64,000 nt of DNA, taken from Bacteroidales bacterium MB20-C3-3. GTDB lineage: Bacteria; Bacteroidota; Bacteroidia; Bacteroidales; UBA932. The notes under the pieces were generated by a model, which saw only the letters and a program-made list of their open reading frames with translations, did no database searches and had not been told where the DNA came from. Made by a program: the position numbers and the translations under genes. Positions 9,006-17,408 of the stretch are shown piece by piece. Within the stretch, counting starts at the first letter, position 1. Each line of letters starts with the position of its first letter. Where the stretch lies: assembly GCA_035609245.1 (NCBI GenBank), contig CP141202.1, positions 620,001 through 684,000 on the forward strand, in the 5' to 3' direction.

Positions 9006-9869
9006 ATGGCTACAATTAAGATTAAGACCGCAGGTATAAGAGGAGCATCCGGCCTTGTTGGTGTCGCTGTAAAAAGGGAGCTGGAGAGTGATGGGTGGAT
9101 TGTTAAACAAATTCCAAGAAATTTCTCTTCAGAAGATTTTAAAGGTCTTGATGTTGTGATAAATCTTGCCGGTCATTCAATTAACTGCAGATGGAGAGAG
9201 AGTGAGAAGAGAGAGATAAGGGAGAGCAGGATTAATACAACATCAAAGATAGTAAATGCTATTAAAGAGTGTGGAGATGAGGCTCCTGCCCTGCTGATTT
9301 CTGCCTCAGCCGTGGGAATATATCCAGCCTCAGAGATTGCCTCTCCTGATAATGCATATGATGAATATTCAGAAGAGAGGGGATCCGGATTTCTCTCTGA
9401 GGTGTGTATTGGCTGGGAGACCGAAGCTTTAAAAGCCTCCTCATTTACCAGGGTGGCGGTAATAAGACTTGGAGTTGTAATCTCATCTTCAGGGGGAGCA
9501 TTCCCAAAGCTATCTCTGCCATTCAAACTAGGACTATCTGTCAGATATGGGAGTGGTAAACAACCACTAAGCTGGATCTCCCTTGAGGATGTTACAGGAG
9601 CCGTTAAGCTAATAATCAATGATTCATCCATTAAAGGAGCGGTGAATTTGGTAGCACCACAGATTATTAATATGAGTGACGTAAAAAGCTTATTATCCGG
9701 CATATATAAGACGCTAATCCCTCTTCATCTTCCAGATTCTATTCTAAAAATTGCAATGGGAGGGTCTCACAAACTCGTAACTGAGGGTCAGAATGTTAAA
9801 CCATCAGTACTGTTATCAAAAGGGTACAATTTTAAACACAAAACACTGGGAGAGACTCTCCGCAGGTGA
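9006..9869 (+). CDS. TIGR01777-family NAD(P)-binding epimerase
   Basis: An extended short-chain dehydrogenase/epimerase of the TIGR01777 (YfcH/SulA-like) family; members bind NADP but their physiological substrate is unclear. The 287 residues show a Rossmann glycine motif GIRGASGLVGVAVKREL at the N-terminus, NLAGHSINCRW near residue 57 (the characteristic LAG...RW of the family), SASAVGIYP near 100 and RLGVVIS near 155. Length fits the usual 290-300. It follows the MBL hydrolase by 17 bases and precedes the KamA gene by 24, so the three are probably cotranscribed. Confidence 0.88.
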   Translation: MATIKIKTAGIRGASGLVGVAVKRELESDGWIVKQIPRNFSSEDFKGLDVVINLAGHSINCRWRESEKREIRESRINTTSKIVNAIKECGDEAPALLISASAVGIYPASEIASPDNAYDEYSEERGSGFLSEVCIGWETEALKASSFTRVAVIRLGVVISSSGGAFPKLSLPFKLGLSVRYGSGKQPLSWISLEDVTGAVKLIINDSSIKGAVNLVAPQIINMSDVKSLLSGIYKTLIPLHLPDSILKIAMGGSHKLVTEGQNVKPSVLLSKGYNFKHKTLGETLRR

Positions 9870-9893
9870 TACATATTTAAATAAACAAAAGAA

Positions 9894-11975
9894 ATGGCAA
9901 AGACTTTATTAAACAAGTTCGTTAAATCTCTGCCAAATCTTTATAAGGCAGCAATTCAAAGCAACGACGAGGACAAATTTTTAAGTTCAATCCGCGCCTA
10001 TGCTTCTTTGAAGATTGAAGAGAATATCTCTGCAGAATCTGTAAGGTGTGCTAAAACAATACTTACAATTGCAGAAAACGAAAACAAAACAATTTATGAA
10101 CTATCCAAGGGTGAGAAGATCTTTATAGAGACCTTCTCTCTGCTATGGAGTTTTTTAAGAGAGAGTGGAGATTATCCATCCAATACTGATATTTACGAAG
10201 ATTTGCTAAATCTCTTTCTTATTGCCGAGGGAGCTAAAATTATAAAGCAACCATCAGAGAAAAAAGTAAGAGAATGGATGAGGAGATGGCCCTCCGGAAT
10301 TGAGAGAGAGGTCGCAGATAAAAGAGATGAGGTAAAGAGAAGATTAATAGTTCAGCTGGTTAAGAAAATTGAGAAGAGAGGAGCTGTTGGTTCAAGATAC
10401 ACCTTTTCAGAAAATATGACATATCAGGAGAAGGTTAAAATGGTGGAGATCTGGTGGAGTGACTTCCGTTTTCACCTCTCAATGGCAGCCAGGACACCTG
10501 GTGAATTAAACCACTATCTTGAGGAGTCACTACCGGTTAGAGTCATCAAAAACCTAAGCAAAGCCAGGAATAAGGGGATTCCCTTTTTTGTCACTCCATA
10601 CTATCTCTCTCTGCTAAATACGGATGAGTCCGGTTTTGACGACAATACAATAAGGAGTTACATAATTTACTCAGAGGCTCTTGTTGAAACCTACGGTAAT
10701 ATAAAAGCCTGGGAAAAGGAGGATATTGTCCAGGCAGGAAAACCAAATGCTGCCGGTTGGATTTTACCGGAGAGCCATAGCATTCACAGAAGATACCCTG
10801 AGGTTGCCATAATGATTCCGGAGACCAGGGGAAGAAGTTGCGGAGGCCTCTGTGCATCTTGTCAGCGAATGTACGATTTTCAGAGAGAGCGTTTGAATTT
10901 TGAACTCGATGATCTTAAGCCCAAAGAGCAGTGGGAGGTAAGGATGAAAAAGCTTATGAACTATTTCAGGTCTGACTCACAGCTTAGAGATATTCTTATA
11001 ACAGGTGGAGACGCTCTAATGACAAGCAACAAAAATCTCAGAAAGATACTTGAGGCTGTCTTATTAATGGCAAAGGAGAAGAGGGATGACAACAAAAACA
11101 GGGAACATGGCAAGAAGTACGCAGAACTCCAGAGAGTAAGACTCGGTTCAAGACTCCTCGCCTATCTTCCATCCAGAATTGACCAAGAGCTCATAACTAT
11201 ACTCAGAGAGTTCCGGGAGAGAGGCTCCGAGGCCGGAATCTGCCAGTTTGTTGTACAAACACATTTCCAATCGCCCCTTGAGGTTACTCCGGAAGCAAAA
11301 AAAGCTGTTAAAATGATTCTCTCAGCAGGTTGGACTATTTCAAACCAGCTTGTATTCAATGCAGCTGCATCACGGAGAGGACACACTGCAAAGCTTAGAC
11401 AAGTTCTTAACTCTATTGGCGTTATAACATATTATACATTTTCAGTCAAAGGATTTGCTGAGAACAGAACTCTTTTTTCACCTAACAGCCGCTCAATTCA
11501 GGAGGCAACGGAGGAGAAGAGTATCGGAAAGCTATCCCCCTCTCAGGCAAAGGAGCTTAATCAGCTATTTCTCTCAGGTAAGAATTTTTCAAAAGAGATG
11601 AAAGAGTTTATGAGAAGAGACGATATCCCTTTTCTTCCAACCGACAGGAACGTTTTGAATCTTCCGGCCATTGGTAAAAGTATGACATTTGAGATGGTTG
11701 GAGTAACAAAAAGGGGTGAGAGGATACTAAAATTTGATCACGACAGGACAAGAAAACACTCCCCTATAATTGATACAATGGGTGATGTCTTCATTGCCGA
11801 GAACAGATCAGTTGCCTCATATCTTAGGGAGATTGAGGGTATGAGAGAGAACAAAAAAGAGTATGAATCAATCTGGAGCTACACAACAGGTGAAACTGAG
11901 CCGGTCTTCTGGCTATTCAAATACCCAAACAAAGGGCTTGGCTTTACAGATGAAATGACAAATATCGCTATTTAA
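9894..11975 (+). CDS. KamA-family radical SAM protein (long form), function unknown
   Basis: A radical SAM protein related to lysine 2,3-aminomutase but about 693 residues long against 400-470 for true KamA. Roughly 250 N-terminal residues have no motif I recognise. The cluster site CGGLCASC gives C316, C320 and C323, followed by the KamA-like ITGGDALMTSNKNLRKIL. The PGGGGK segment that holds the PLP lysine in lysine 2,3-aminomutase is not present; LPAIGKSMTFEMVG near residue 590 is the only similar glycine-lysine segment. Lysine aminomutase activity is therefore doubtful. Its last four bases overlap the convergent mnmA. Superfamily is sure; reaction is not. Confidence 0.82.
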   Translation: MAKTLLNKFVKSLPNLYKAAIQSNDEDKFLSSIRAYASLKIEENISAESVRCAKTILTIAENENKTIYELSKGEKIFIETFSLLWSFLRESGDYPSNTDIYEDLLNLFLIAEGAKIIKQPSEKKVREWMRRWPSGIEREVADKRDEVKRRLIVQLVKKIEKRGAVGSRYTFSENMTYQEKVKMVEIWWSDFRFHLSMAARTPGELNHYLEESLPVRVIKNLSKARNKGIPFFVTPYYLSLLNTDESGFDDNTIRSYIIYSEALVETYGNIKAWEKEDIVQAGKPNAAGWILPESHSIHRRYPEVAIMIPETRGRSCGGLCASCQRMYDFQRERLNFELDDLKPKEQWEVRMKKLMNYFRSDSQLRDILITGGDALMTSNKNLRKILEAVLLMAKEKRDDNKNREHGKKYAELQRVRLGSRLLAYLPSRIDQELITILREFRERGSEAGICQFVVQTHFQSPLEVTPEAKKAVKMILSAGWTISNQLVFNAAASRRGHTAKLRQVLNSIGVITYYTFSVKGFAENRTLFSPNSRSIQEATEEKSIGKLSPSQAKELNQLFLSGKNFSKEMKEFMRRDDIPFLPTDRNVLNLPAIGKSMTFEMVGVTKRGERILKFDHDRTRKHSPIIDTMGDVFIAENRSVASYLREIEGMRENKKEYESIWSYTTGETEPVFWLFKYPNKGLGFTDEMTNIAI

Positions 11976-13174
11976 CTGATTACCCCTGAGCCGATTAGTT
12001 CGTCGCCATCATACCAGGCGGCGAATTGACCGGATGTTATCCCTCTCTGAGGTTCTTCAAAAATTATATAGATCCCCTCCTCTCTTCTGAAGAGACGGGC
12101 TCTCTGCAGGGGTTGTCTGTACCTTATCCTTACAAGATAATCTCTAACCTCTCCGGAGTACATTTTAAGATCTTCCCTTATATTATGGATTTCAGATGAG
12201 GAGATAAAGAGCCCCTTTCTGTATAGACCCGGGTGATTTTGCCCCTCTCCTGTAAATATAAGATTACTGTTTATATCGGTAGATATTATAAAGAGAGGCT
12301 CAATATGGCCCCCTATATTAAGCCCCTTTCTCTGACCAACAGTATAGAACTGAGCTCCCTGGTGTTTTCCTATCTTTTTACCTGATTTTTTATCGTATTG
12401 AAAAGGTTTGGACATCTCAGGAATATTTTCCTCGTCAATAATATCGTATCCCTTCACATTATAACCTGCAAGCCTGTTTCCCTCATAAAAATCTCTGAAC
12501 ACCTCAATTACATCTCCCTCGACAGAAACCAGTTTCTGCTGAAGAAAAACCGGCAGATCTATCTTGCCTACAAAGCATATACCCTGAGAATCTTTTTTAT
12601 CGGCAGAGGGGAGTCCGGCTTTTGCTGCCAACTCTCTAACTTGTGGCTTAAGCAATTCTCCTATTGGAAAAAGGGCTTTTGAGAGCTGATTTTGGCTTAA
12701 CTGGCAAAGAAAGTAACTCTGATCTTTATTAGGGTCTGTGCCTGCCAATAACCTGTGAATCTGGTTGCCGGAGGCATTAATTATTGTCTCTTTTCTGCAG
12801 TAGTGACCTGTAGCAACACAATCCGCTCCAAGTTCCAAAGCCATCTTGAGAAAGGCTTCAAATTTAATCTCCCTGTTACATAATACATCAGGATTTGGAG
12901 TTCTGCCCTTTGAGTATTCACTGAACATATAGTCTACCACCCTCTCTGAATAGGTAGCACTTAGATCCACAAAATGAAATGGAATATCAAGTTTTTTTGC
13001 AACCAGCTTTGCTATAGTAAGATCATCTTTCCAGGGGCAATCACCGTGCAGAGTACCTGTAGTATCATGCCAGTTCTGCATAAACATACCTATAACATCG
13101 TGCCCTGCCTCCTTCAGAAGAAGAGCTGCGACACTGGAGTCCACTCCTCCTGAAAGTCCCACTGCTATCTTCAT
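11972..13174 (-). CDS. mnmA: tRNA 2-thiouridylase MnmA
   Basis: MnmA activates U34 of Lys, Glu and Gln tRNAs with ATP and inserts sulfur to give s2U34. From the ATG at 13174 there are 400 residues. The PP-loop SGGVDSS is at residues 8-14, the catalytic cysteines are C99 (PDVLCNREIKF) and C200 (SQGICFVGK), and GHYCR and the C-terminal beta-barrel domain follow. The longer reading frame from 13228 is rejected because it would start inside the SRP RNA gene, which ends about 20 bases upstream. It is convergent with the KamA gene. Confidence 0.95.
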   Translation of the reverse strand: MKIAVGLSGGVDSSVAALLLKEAGHDVIGMFMQNWHDTTGTLHGDCPWKDDLTIAKLVAKKLDIPFHFVDLSATYSERVVDYMFSEYSKGRTPNPDVLCNREIKFEAFLKMALELGADCVATGHYCRKETIINASGNQIHRLLAGTDPNKDQSYFLCQLSQNQLSKALFPIGELLKPQVRELAAKAGLPSADKKDSQGICFVGKIDLPVFLQQKLVSVEGDVIEVFRDFYEGNRLAGYNVKGYDIIDEENIPEMSKPFQYDKKSGKKIGKHQGAQFYTVGQRKGLNIGGHIEPLFIISTDINSNLIFTGEGQNHPGLYRKGLFISSSEIHNIREDLKMYSGEVRDYLVRIRYRQPLQRARLFRREEGIYIIFEEPQRGITSGQFAAWYDGDELIGSGVIS

Positions 13175-13193
13175 AACTATTGAAAATAAAAAA

Positions 13194-13296
13194 GGGGCAA
13201 GCTGAATATATCGCACCGCTACAACCACCTACCCTTGCTGCCTTCCGGCCCTGGGGGAGTTCAGTGGGAGCTGGTCGTATATGACTTACCCCGGCA
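13194..13296 (-). ncRNA. ffs: 4.5S signal recognition particle RNA (small bacterial type)
   Basis: The minus strand contains the universally conserved SRP apical domain, AGGGCCGGAAGGCAGCAAGG, with its GGAA tetraloop and asymmetric internal loop that bind Ffh. The ends pair: GGGGTAAG (13292-13285) with CTTGCCCC (13201-13194), and inner segments around GTCATATACGACC and GGTGCGATATATTC extend the rod. A run of T follows at 13193-13187 and probably ends the transcript. The RNA targets ribosomes making membrane proteins to the Sec translocon. The exact 5' end is inferred from the -7 box. Confidence 0.93.
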
Positions 13297-13304
13297 CAAA
13301 GATA
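13297..13304 (-). promoter_or_regulatory. -7 box of the SRP RNA promoter
   Basis: TATCTTTG on the minus strand matches TAnnTTTG and ends 4-5 bases before the first paired base of the SRP RNA. A TTTC at 13328-13325 lies 20 bases upstream and is a three-of-four match to the -33 TTTG. Confidence 0.65.
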
Positions 13305-13328
13305 ATACAAAAATTCAAAATGGTGAAA

Positions 13329-13814
13329 TTATCTCTCAGGCAGATTGTCAAAAGAGAATGGAAGGAGAGATGAGACACTATCCATAACTTGTGTAATTCT
13401 ATCTCCTCCAATAATAATCTTTATAGGCTTACCGGATCTGTTTTCAGACTCTGCCATCACCTGACGACATGCTCCGCAAGGATATGTGGGATCTTCACAC
13501 AAATGTCCATCAACAGAGGCTGTAACAGCGATTGACTCTATATTTGAATCCGGATATCTGGCGTGTGCATAAAATATTGCCACTCTCTCTGCACACAACC
13601 CGGAAGGATAAGCAGCATTCTCCTGATTACTTGCAGCTATAACCTCTCCATTAGAGAGTCTCACGGCTGCACCCACATTAAAATTTGAATAGGGAGCATA
13701 GGCTGATTTTGCCGCATCTGCTGCCTTTTTGAGAAGTTCACTGTCCTGTTGTTCAAGTCCCGCCCCCTTGGGGAACTCCTCGTATGTTATGCTGATTTTC
13801 TTCTGACTCATCAT
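13329..13814 (-). CDS. cdd: Cytidine deaminase
   Basis: Zinc-dependent homotetrameric cytidine deaminase converting cytidine and deoxycytidine to the uridine forms in pyrimidine salvage. From ATG at 13814 it has 161 residues. The zinc and catalytic motifs are CAERVA (Cys then catalytic Glu) and PCGACRQ (two Cys). YAPYSNFNVGAA is the substrate-binding start. The GTG at 13832 is rejected because the -7 box at 13841-13834 puts transcription initiation about there. It is divergent from the glucosaminidase gene and its promoter abuts that gene's promoter. Confidence 0.93.
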   Translation of the reverse strand: MMSQKKISITYEEFPKGAGLEQQDSELLKKAADAAKSAYAPYSNFNVGAAVRLSNGEVIAASNQENAAYPSGLCAERVAIFYAHARYPDSNIESIAVTASVDGHLCEDPTYPCGACRQVMAESENRSGKPIKIIIGGDRITQVMDSVSSLLPFSFDNLPER

Positions 13815-13817
13815 TGA

Positions 13818-13850
13818 ATTGTTTAGAATCACGCAAATTTAGTAAATTTG
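13818..13850 (+). promoter_or_regulatory. Promoter of the glucosaminidase gene, overlapping the divergent cdd promoter
   Basis: ATTG (13818-13821), a 21-base spacer, then TAAATTTG (13843-13850) match the Bacteroidota -33/-7 pattern. The minus-strand -7 box for cdd, also TAAATTTG, occupies 13841-13834, one base away, so the two -7 boxes form the palindrome CAAATTTAGTAAATTTG. Both promoters are unlikely to be occupied at once. Confidence 0.7.
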
Positions 13851-13872
13851 TGCGACTGAGAGATTTCCTGAA

Positions 13873-14811
13873 ATGAATTATTTTAAAGGCTGTTTGCTTG
13901 TTCTTCTTTTCTCTGTGTTTTGCACTGCAGGTTTGCTGGCTCAAAAAGAGACAAGATTAAGATATATTGAGACATACAAAGAGCTGGCAATAAAAAACAT
14001 GTCAACCTACGGAGTTCCTGCCAGCATCACACTGGCACAGGCTTGTCTTGAGTCAGGAGATGGAAATTCAAAACTCGCAAAAGAGGGCAATAACCACTTT
14101 GGAATTAAGTGTCACAACTGGGAGGGTGAGAAAATTTTCCACGATGATGACCAAAAGAATGAGTGCTTCAGGAGTTATCCAAAAGCCGAGGATTCATTCA
14201 GGGACCACTCAGAGTTCCTTAGATTCAGAGAGAGATATAAATTCCTCTTTGACCTTGATCCAAGAGATTATAAAGGGTGGGCCTATGGTCTAAAAAAGGC
14301 AGGTTACGCAACAAATCCGGCCTATCCTCAGCTTTTAATAACTATCATAGAAGATTACCAGCTCTACAAGTACGATTTATCCGGAGAGACCTTGCCTCCT
14401 CCCCCATCTGAGCTTGAGAAAGAGAGAGAGTATAGTGCTCCCGCAGGTACAAACCTGTTTCAAATTTCTTTGTCAAGAAAAATTATGGAAAGGAATGGCG
14501 TTCCGTACATAATTTCTGAAGTTGGGGAGACCTGGGAGTCTCTGTCAGAAGATTTCAATCTCTTTACCAGAGAGCTTCAGCGGTTTAACGATGCTGATAG
14601 AGAGACCACTTTAGTACCTGGTTCGGTTATATACATTGAGGCTAAGAAAAACAGGGGGGAAAGCCTTATAACAAGCCATGTTATTGAAGAGGGTGAAACA
14701 ATAAAAGGGCTCTCTCAGAGATACGCCATAAAAGAGAGGTCTCTGCGAAAACTTAATAACCTAATGCGAGATGAGGAGCCTGTTCCGGGCGTAATCATAA
14801 AACTAAGATAA
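13873..14811 (+). CDS. Exported GH73 glucosaminidase with two LysM domains
   Basis: A peptidoglycan hydrolase cutting N-acetylglucosaminyl bonds. The 312-residue protein has a signal peptide (hydrophobic residues 8-22, cleavage probably before Q24), a glucosaminidase domain at about 28-165 with the catalytic-region ITLAQACLESGDGNSKLA and NNHFGIKCHNW, and two LysM wall-binding repeats at about 205-255 and 262-311. It acts in the periplasm. mltG starts 4 bases after the stop codon, so two wall-cutting enzymes are made together. Confidence 0.92.
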   Translation: MNYFKGCLLVLLFSVFCTAGLLAQKETRLRYIETYKELAIKNMSTYGVPASITLAQACLESGDGNSKLAKEGNNHFGIKCHNWEGEKIFHDDDQKNECFRSYPKAEDSFRDHSEFLRFRERYKFLFDLDPRDYKGWAYGLKKAGYATNPAYPQLLITIIEDYQLYKYDLSGETLPPPPSELEKEREYSAPAGTNLFQISLSRKIMERNGVPYIISEVGETWESLSEDFNLFTRELQRFNDADRETTLVPGSVIYIEAKKNRGESLITSHVIEEGETIKGLSQRYAIKERSLRKLNNLMRDEEPVPGVIIKLR

Positions 14812-14814
14812 TTG

Positions 14815-15834
14815 ATGAAGAGAAAAGCGATTTACATAGCCGCAGCCATACTTCTGTTCTCTGCCTCCGCTGCCGTTTTTACAGTGTGGCATATTATGTA
14901 CAGAAACAATACAATTAAGGAGAGCGTAATATATATAAATGAAAAATCATCTCCTGATGAGTTTTTTCAAATTGCAGAAGCATCCGGTTCTGTTAAAAAT
15001 CTCACCACTCTTCGCTATACTTCAAAAATTGAAAAATTATCCGTTGCCGAACCCGGAAGATATATTATTAAACCGGGGATGGGCAACAGAGAGATTGTGA
15101 GGATGGTAAAATATGGCTGGCAAACTCCGGTAAAACTCACAATATCCGGAAATATAAGAACTAAAGAGAGATTAGCAGGTATTCTATCCAGGAACATAAG
15201 GCCTGATTCATTAAGCATACTGAATATGCTTAATAATGATTCTCTTGCAGAATCATTTGGGTTTAATAAGGCGACATTTATTGGAATGTTCATCCCTAAT
15301 ACCTATGAGGTCTTCTGGACAATCACATCTGAGGATATTGCCAGGCGTTTTAAGAGAGAGTTTGACTCTTTCTGGAGCGGTGAAAGAGTTGAAAAGGCAA
15401 AAAATATTGGTCTCACTCCTGTGCAGGTAATAACTCTTGCCTCAATAGTTACAGAAGAGAGTAATGTCAGAGAGGAGTATCCGGTAATAGCCGGGGTGTA
15501 TCTAAACAGAATAAAGAAAGGTATGCCTCTCCAGGCAGATCCTACTGTTAAATATGCTGTTGGTGATTTTTCGCTAAAACGGGTATTGCATAAACATCTT
15601 GAGAGCAACTCTCCCTACAATACATATAAACATCCGGGGCTCCCCCCCGGCCCCATTACAATTCCCTCTGCTGAAGTGATTGATGGGGTTTTGAATCGTG
15701 CAAAACACAACTATCTCTACTTTTGCGCCAAAGCTACACTTGACGGAACACATGCTTTTTCAGAGACTCTTGCCCAGCATAACAGATACGCAAAGGCATA
15801 TCAGGCGGCCCTGAACAGACTCAAGATCCGCTGA
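14815..15834 (+). CDS. mltG: Endolytic murein transglycosylase MltG
   Basis: MltG is an inner-membrane lytic transglycosylase that cuts nascent glycan strands and sets their length. The 339 residues start with one membrane anchor (KAIYIAAAILLFSASAAVF). A LysM-like segment follows around residues 40-95, and the YceG catalytic domain has the glutamate in SIVTEESNVREEYP near residue 220 and then ADPTVKYAVG and SPYNTYKHPGLPPGPI, both diagnostic. ATG at 14815 is preferred to the TTG one codon earlier. The last 14 bases overlap the convergent S41 protease gene. Confidence 0.95.
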   Translation: MKRKAIYIAAAILLFSASAAVFTVWHIMYRNNTIKESVIYINEKSSPDEFFQIAEASGSVKNLTTLRYTSKIEKLSVAEPGRYIIKPGMGNREIVRMVKYGWQTPVKLTISGNIRTKERLAGILSRNIRPDSLSILNMLNNDSLAESFGFNKATFIGMFIPNTYEVFWTITSEDIARRFKREFDSFWSGERVEKAKNIGLTPVQVITLASIVTEESNVREEYPVIAGVYLNRIKKGMPLQADPTVKYAVGDFSLKRVLHKHLESNSPYNTYKHPGLPPGPITIPSAEVIDGVLNRAKHNYLYFCAKATLDGTHAFSETLAQHNRYAKAYQAALNRLKIR

Positions 15835-17404
15835 CACTCTCGAGTGCTTTTTCAAAAACCGGATCACCTCCAAAATTGACAACTTTGAAATATCCCTCAG
15901 CGCCAAAGAGAGCTCTTGCTGCAAGGGCTTTTACAAAAATTTCTATTTCACCTCTTGAGACAGAAATCTGTTCATCATTTCTGGCAACACCTCTCTTTTG
16001 AGCATACTCAATAAGGGATTCAGTAACGGAGCCGTCTGAATTGAACATTTTTACAAAAGAATTAAAATCCGGATATTTTACCCTCCATTTCTCTCTGTTT
16101 TTGTCTGCCTCTTCATTCATGAAGTCAAGGATTATACCCTGTCTTGCAATAGTGCCGTAATATACTGAGTAACCTGTTGTATCGGCAGGGATAAAGATGT
16201 CCGGCATTATCCCTCCACCACCATATACAGTCCTCTCCTTTAGTAGTGTCTTATATTTAAGAGAATCAGGAAACTGAATACTGTCCCTGCTAAAATACTC
16301 ACCCCTTGAGTATCTGTCGTATATGGCTTTGTAATATTTATCGGCAGCACCCTCCTCGTAAGGTGACTGGATTACTCTTCCGGATGGAGTATGATATCTT
16401 GCAATCGTAAGCCTGAGCTGAGATCCGTCAGGCAAAGGCATCATCTGCTGCACCAATCCTTTACCAAAGGATCTTCTTCCAATAATCACCCCTCTGTCCC
16501 AGTCCTGAACAGCACCGGCAAGGATCTCACTTGCTGATGCAGACCCCTCATCAATAAGTACCGCAAGATTGCCTTGTCTGAACACTCCGCTGCCATTTGC
16601 TCTCTCTGCCATTCTTGGTACATTTCTTCCCTCTGTGTATACTATCATCTGCCCCCTGTCAAGGAACATATTGGTTATTTCAAATGCTGTTCCCAGGTAC
16701 CCTCCTGCATTTCCCCTGAGGTCGAGTATAATCCCTTTCCAGCTCTTTCTGCCCCGTTTATTAACTTCATCTGTAATCTCTTTTGCAGAAGTAGCTGAGA
16801 ATCTGCTTAATTTAATATAAAGAATATCTTTTGAGGGCTCATAAATAACATCAACACTATTTATCGGAATCTTGTCCCTTATTACCTCAAAAGAGAGAAC
16901 CTCATCAACCCCTTTTCTTGAAATACCCAACTTTACCCTTGTGCCTTTTGCTCCTCTCAGGTATTTATAGACTCTGTCATTAGTAAGATTAGTTGATGCG
17001 ATAAACTCATCTCCAACTGAAACAATTTTATCGCCCGCTCTTATGCCCACTCTTTCACTCGGCCCTCCAACTACAGGATTTACAACTGTCAGAGTATCCC
17101 TGATTATTGAGAACTCAATTCCAACCCCTTCAAAATTTCCTTCAAGAGGTTCATTCATTGCTTTTACATCTGCTGCTGATATATATGAGGAGTGTGGATC
17201 CAGCTGACTAAGAGTCTCCTTAATTGCATTACCAACCAATTTTTCATTATTTACGGTATCAATATAATATTGGTTTATATAAAACAGAGCCTGTCCAAAT
17301 GTATTAATATGATTACCAAGATTAGAGAGATTCTGAGCTTGTAAAAAAGTGCCGGATAAAAATGTTAAAGTTCCAATTATAAGAGAGATGTATCTGATTT
17401 TCAT
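15821..17404 (-). CDS. CtpA-like S41 carboxyl-terminal processing protease
   Basis: A periplasmic serine protease of family S41 that degrades or trims proteins from the C-terminus. The 527 residues have a signal peptide (ISLIIGTLTFLSGTFLQAQ), a PDZ domain at about 90-170 with GVGIEFS and GGPSERVGIRAGDKIV, and the catalytic core with serine in DEGSASASEILAGAVQD and lysine in GRRSFGKGLVQ. A C-terminal extension of about 150 residues is typical of Bacteroidota members. It lies 4 bases after rnz in a leftward set rpsA-rnz-S41. Confidence 0.93.
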   Translation of the reverse strand: MKIRYISLIIGTLTFLSGTFLQAQNLSNLGNHINTFGQALFYINQYYIDTVNNEKLVGNAIKETLSQLDPHSSYISAADVKAMNEPLEGNFEGVGIEFSIIRDTLTVVNPVVGGPSERVGIRAGDKIVSVGDEFIASTNLTNDRVYKYLRGAKGTRVKLGISRKGVDEVLSFEVIRDKIPINSVDVIYEPSKDILYIKLSRFSATSAKEITDEVNKRGRKSWKGIILDLRGNAGGYLGTAFEITNMFLDRGQMIVYTEGRNVPRMAERANGSGVFRQGNLAVLIDEGSASASEILAGAVQDWDRGVIIGRRSFGKGLVQQMMPLPDGSQLRLTIARYHTPSGRVIQSPYEEGAADKYYKAIYDRYSRGEYFSRDSIQFPDSLKYKTLLKERTVYGGGGIMPDIFIPADTTGYSVYYGTIARQGIILDFMNEEADKNREKWRVKYPDFNSFVKMFNSDGSVTESLIEYAQKRGVARNDEQISVSRGEIEIFVKALAARALFGAEGYFKVVNFGGDPVFEKALESVSGS

Positions 17405-17408
17405 TATT

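Noticed and set aside
9173-9703. 176-codon frame antisense to the TIGR01777 gene
   Set aside because: Mirrors the coding bias of the real gene and has no recognisable features.
13175-13228. N-terminal extension of MnmA
   Set aside because: It would be translated from the SRP RNA gene; the PP-loop start at 13174 matches the family exactly.
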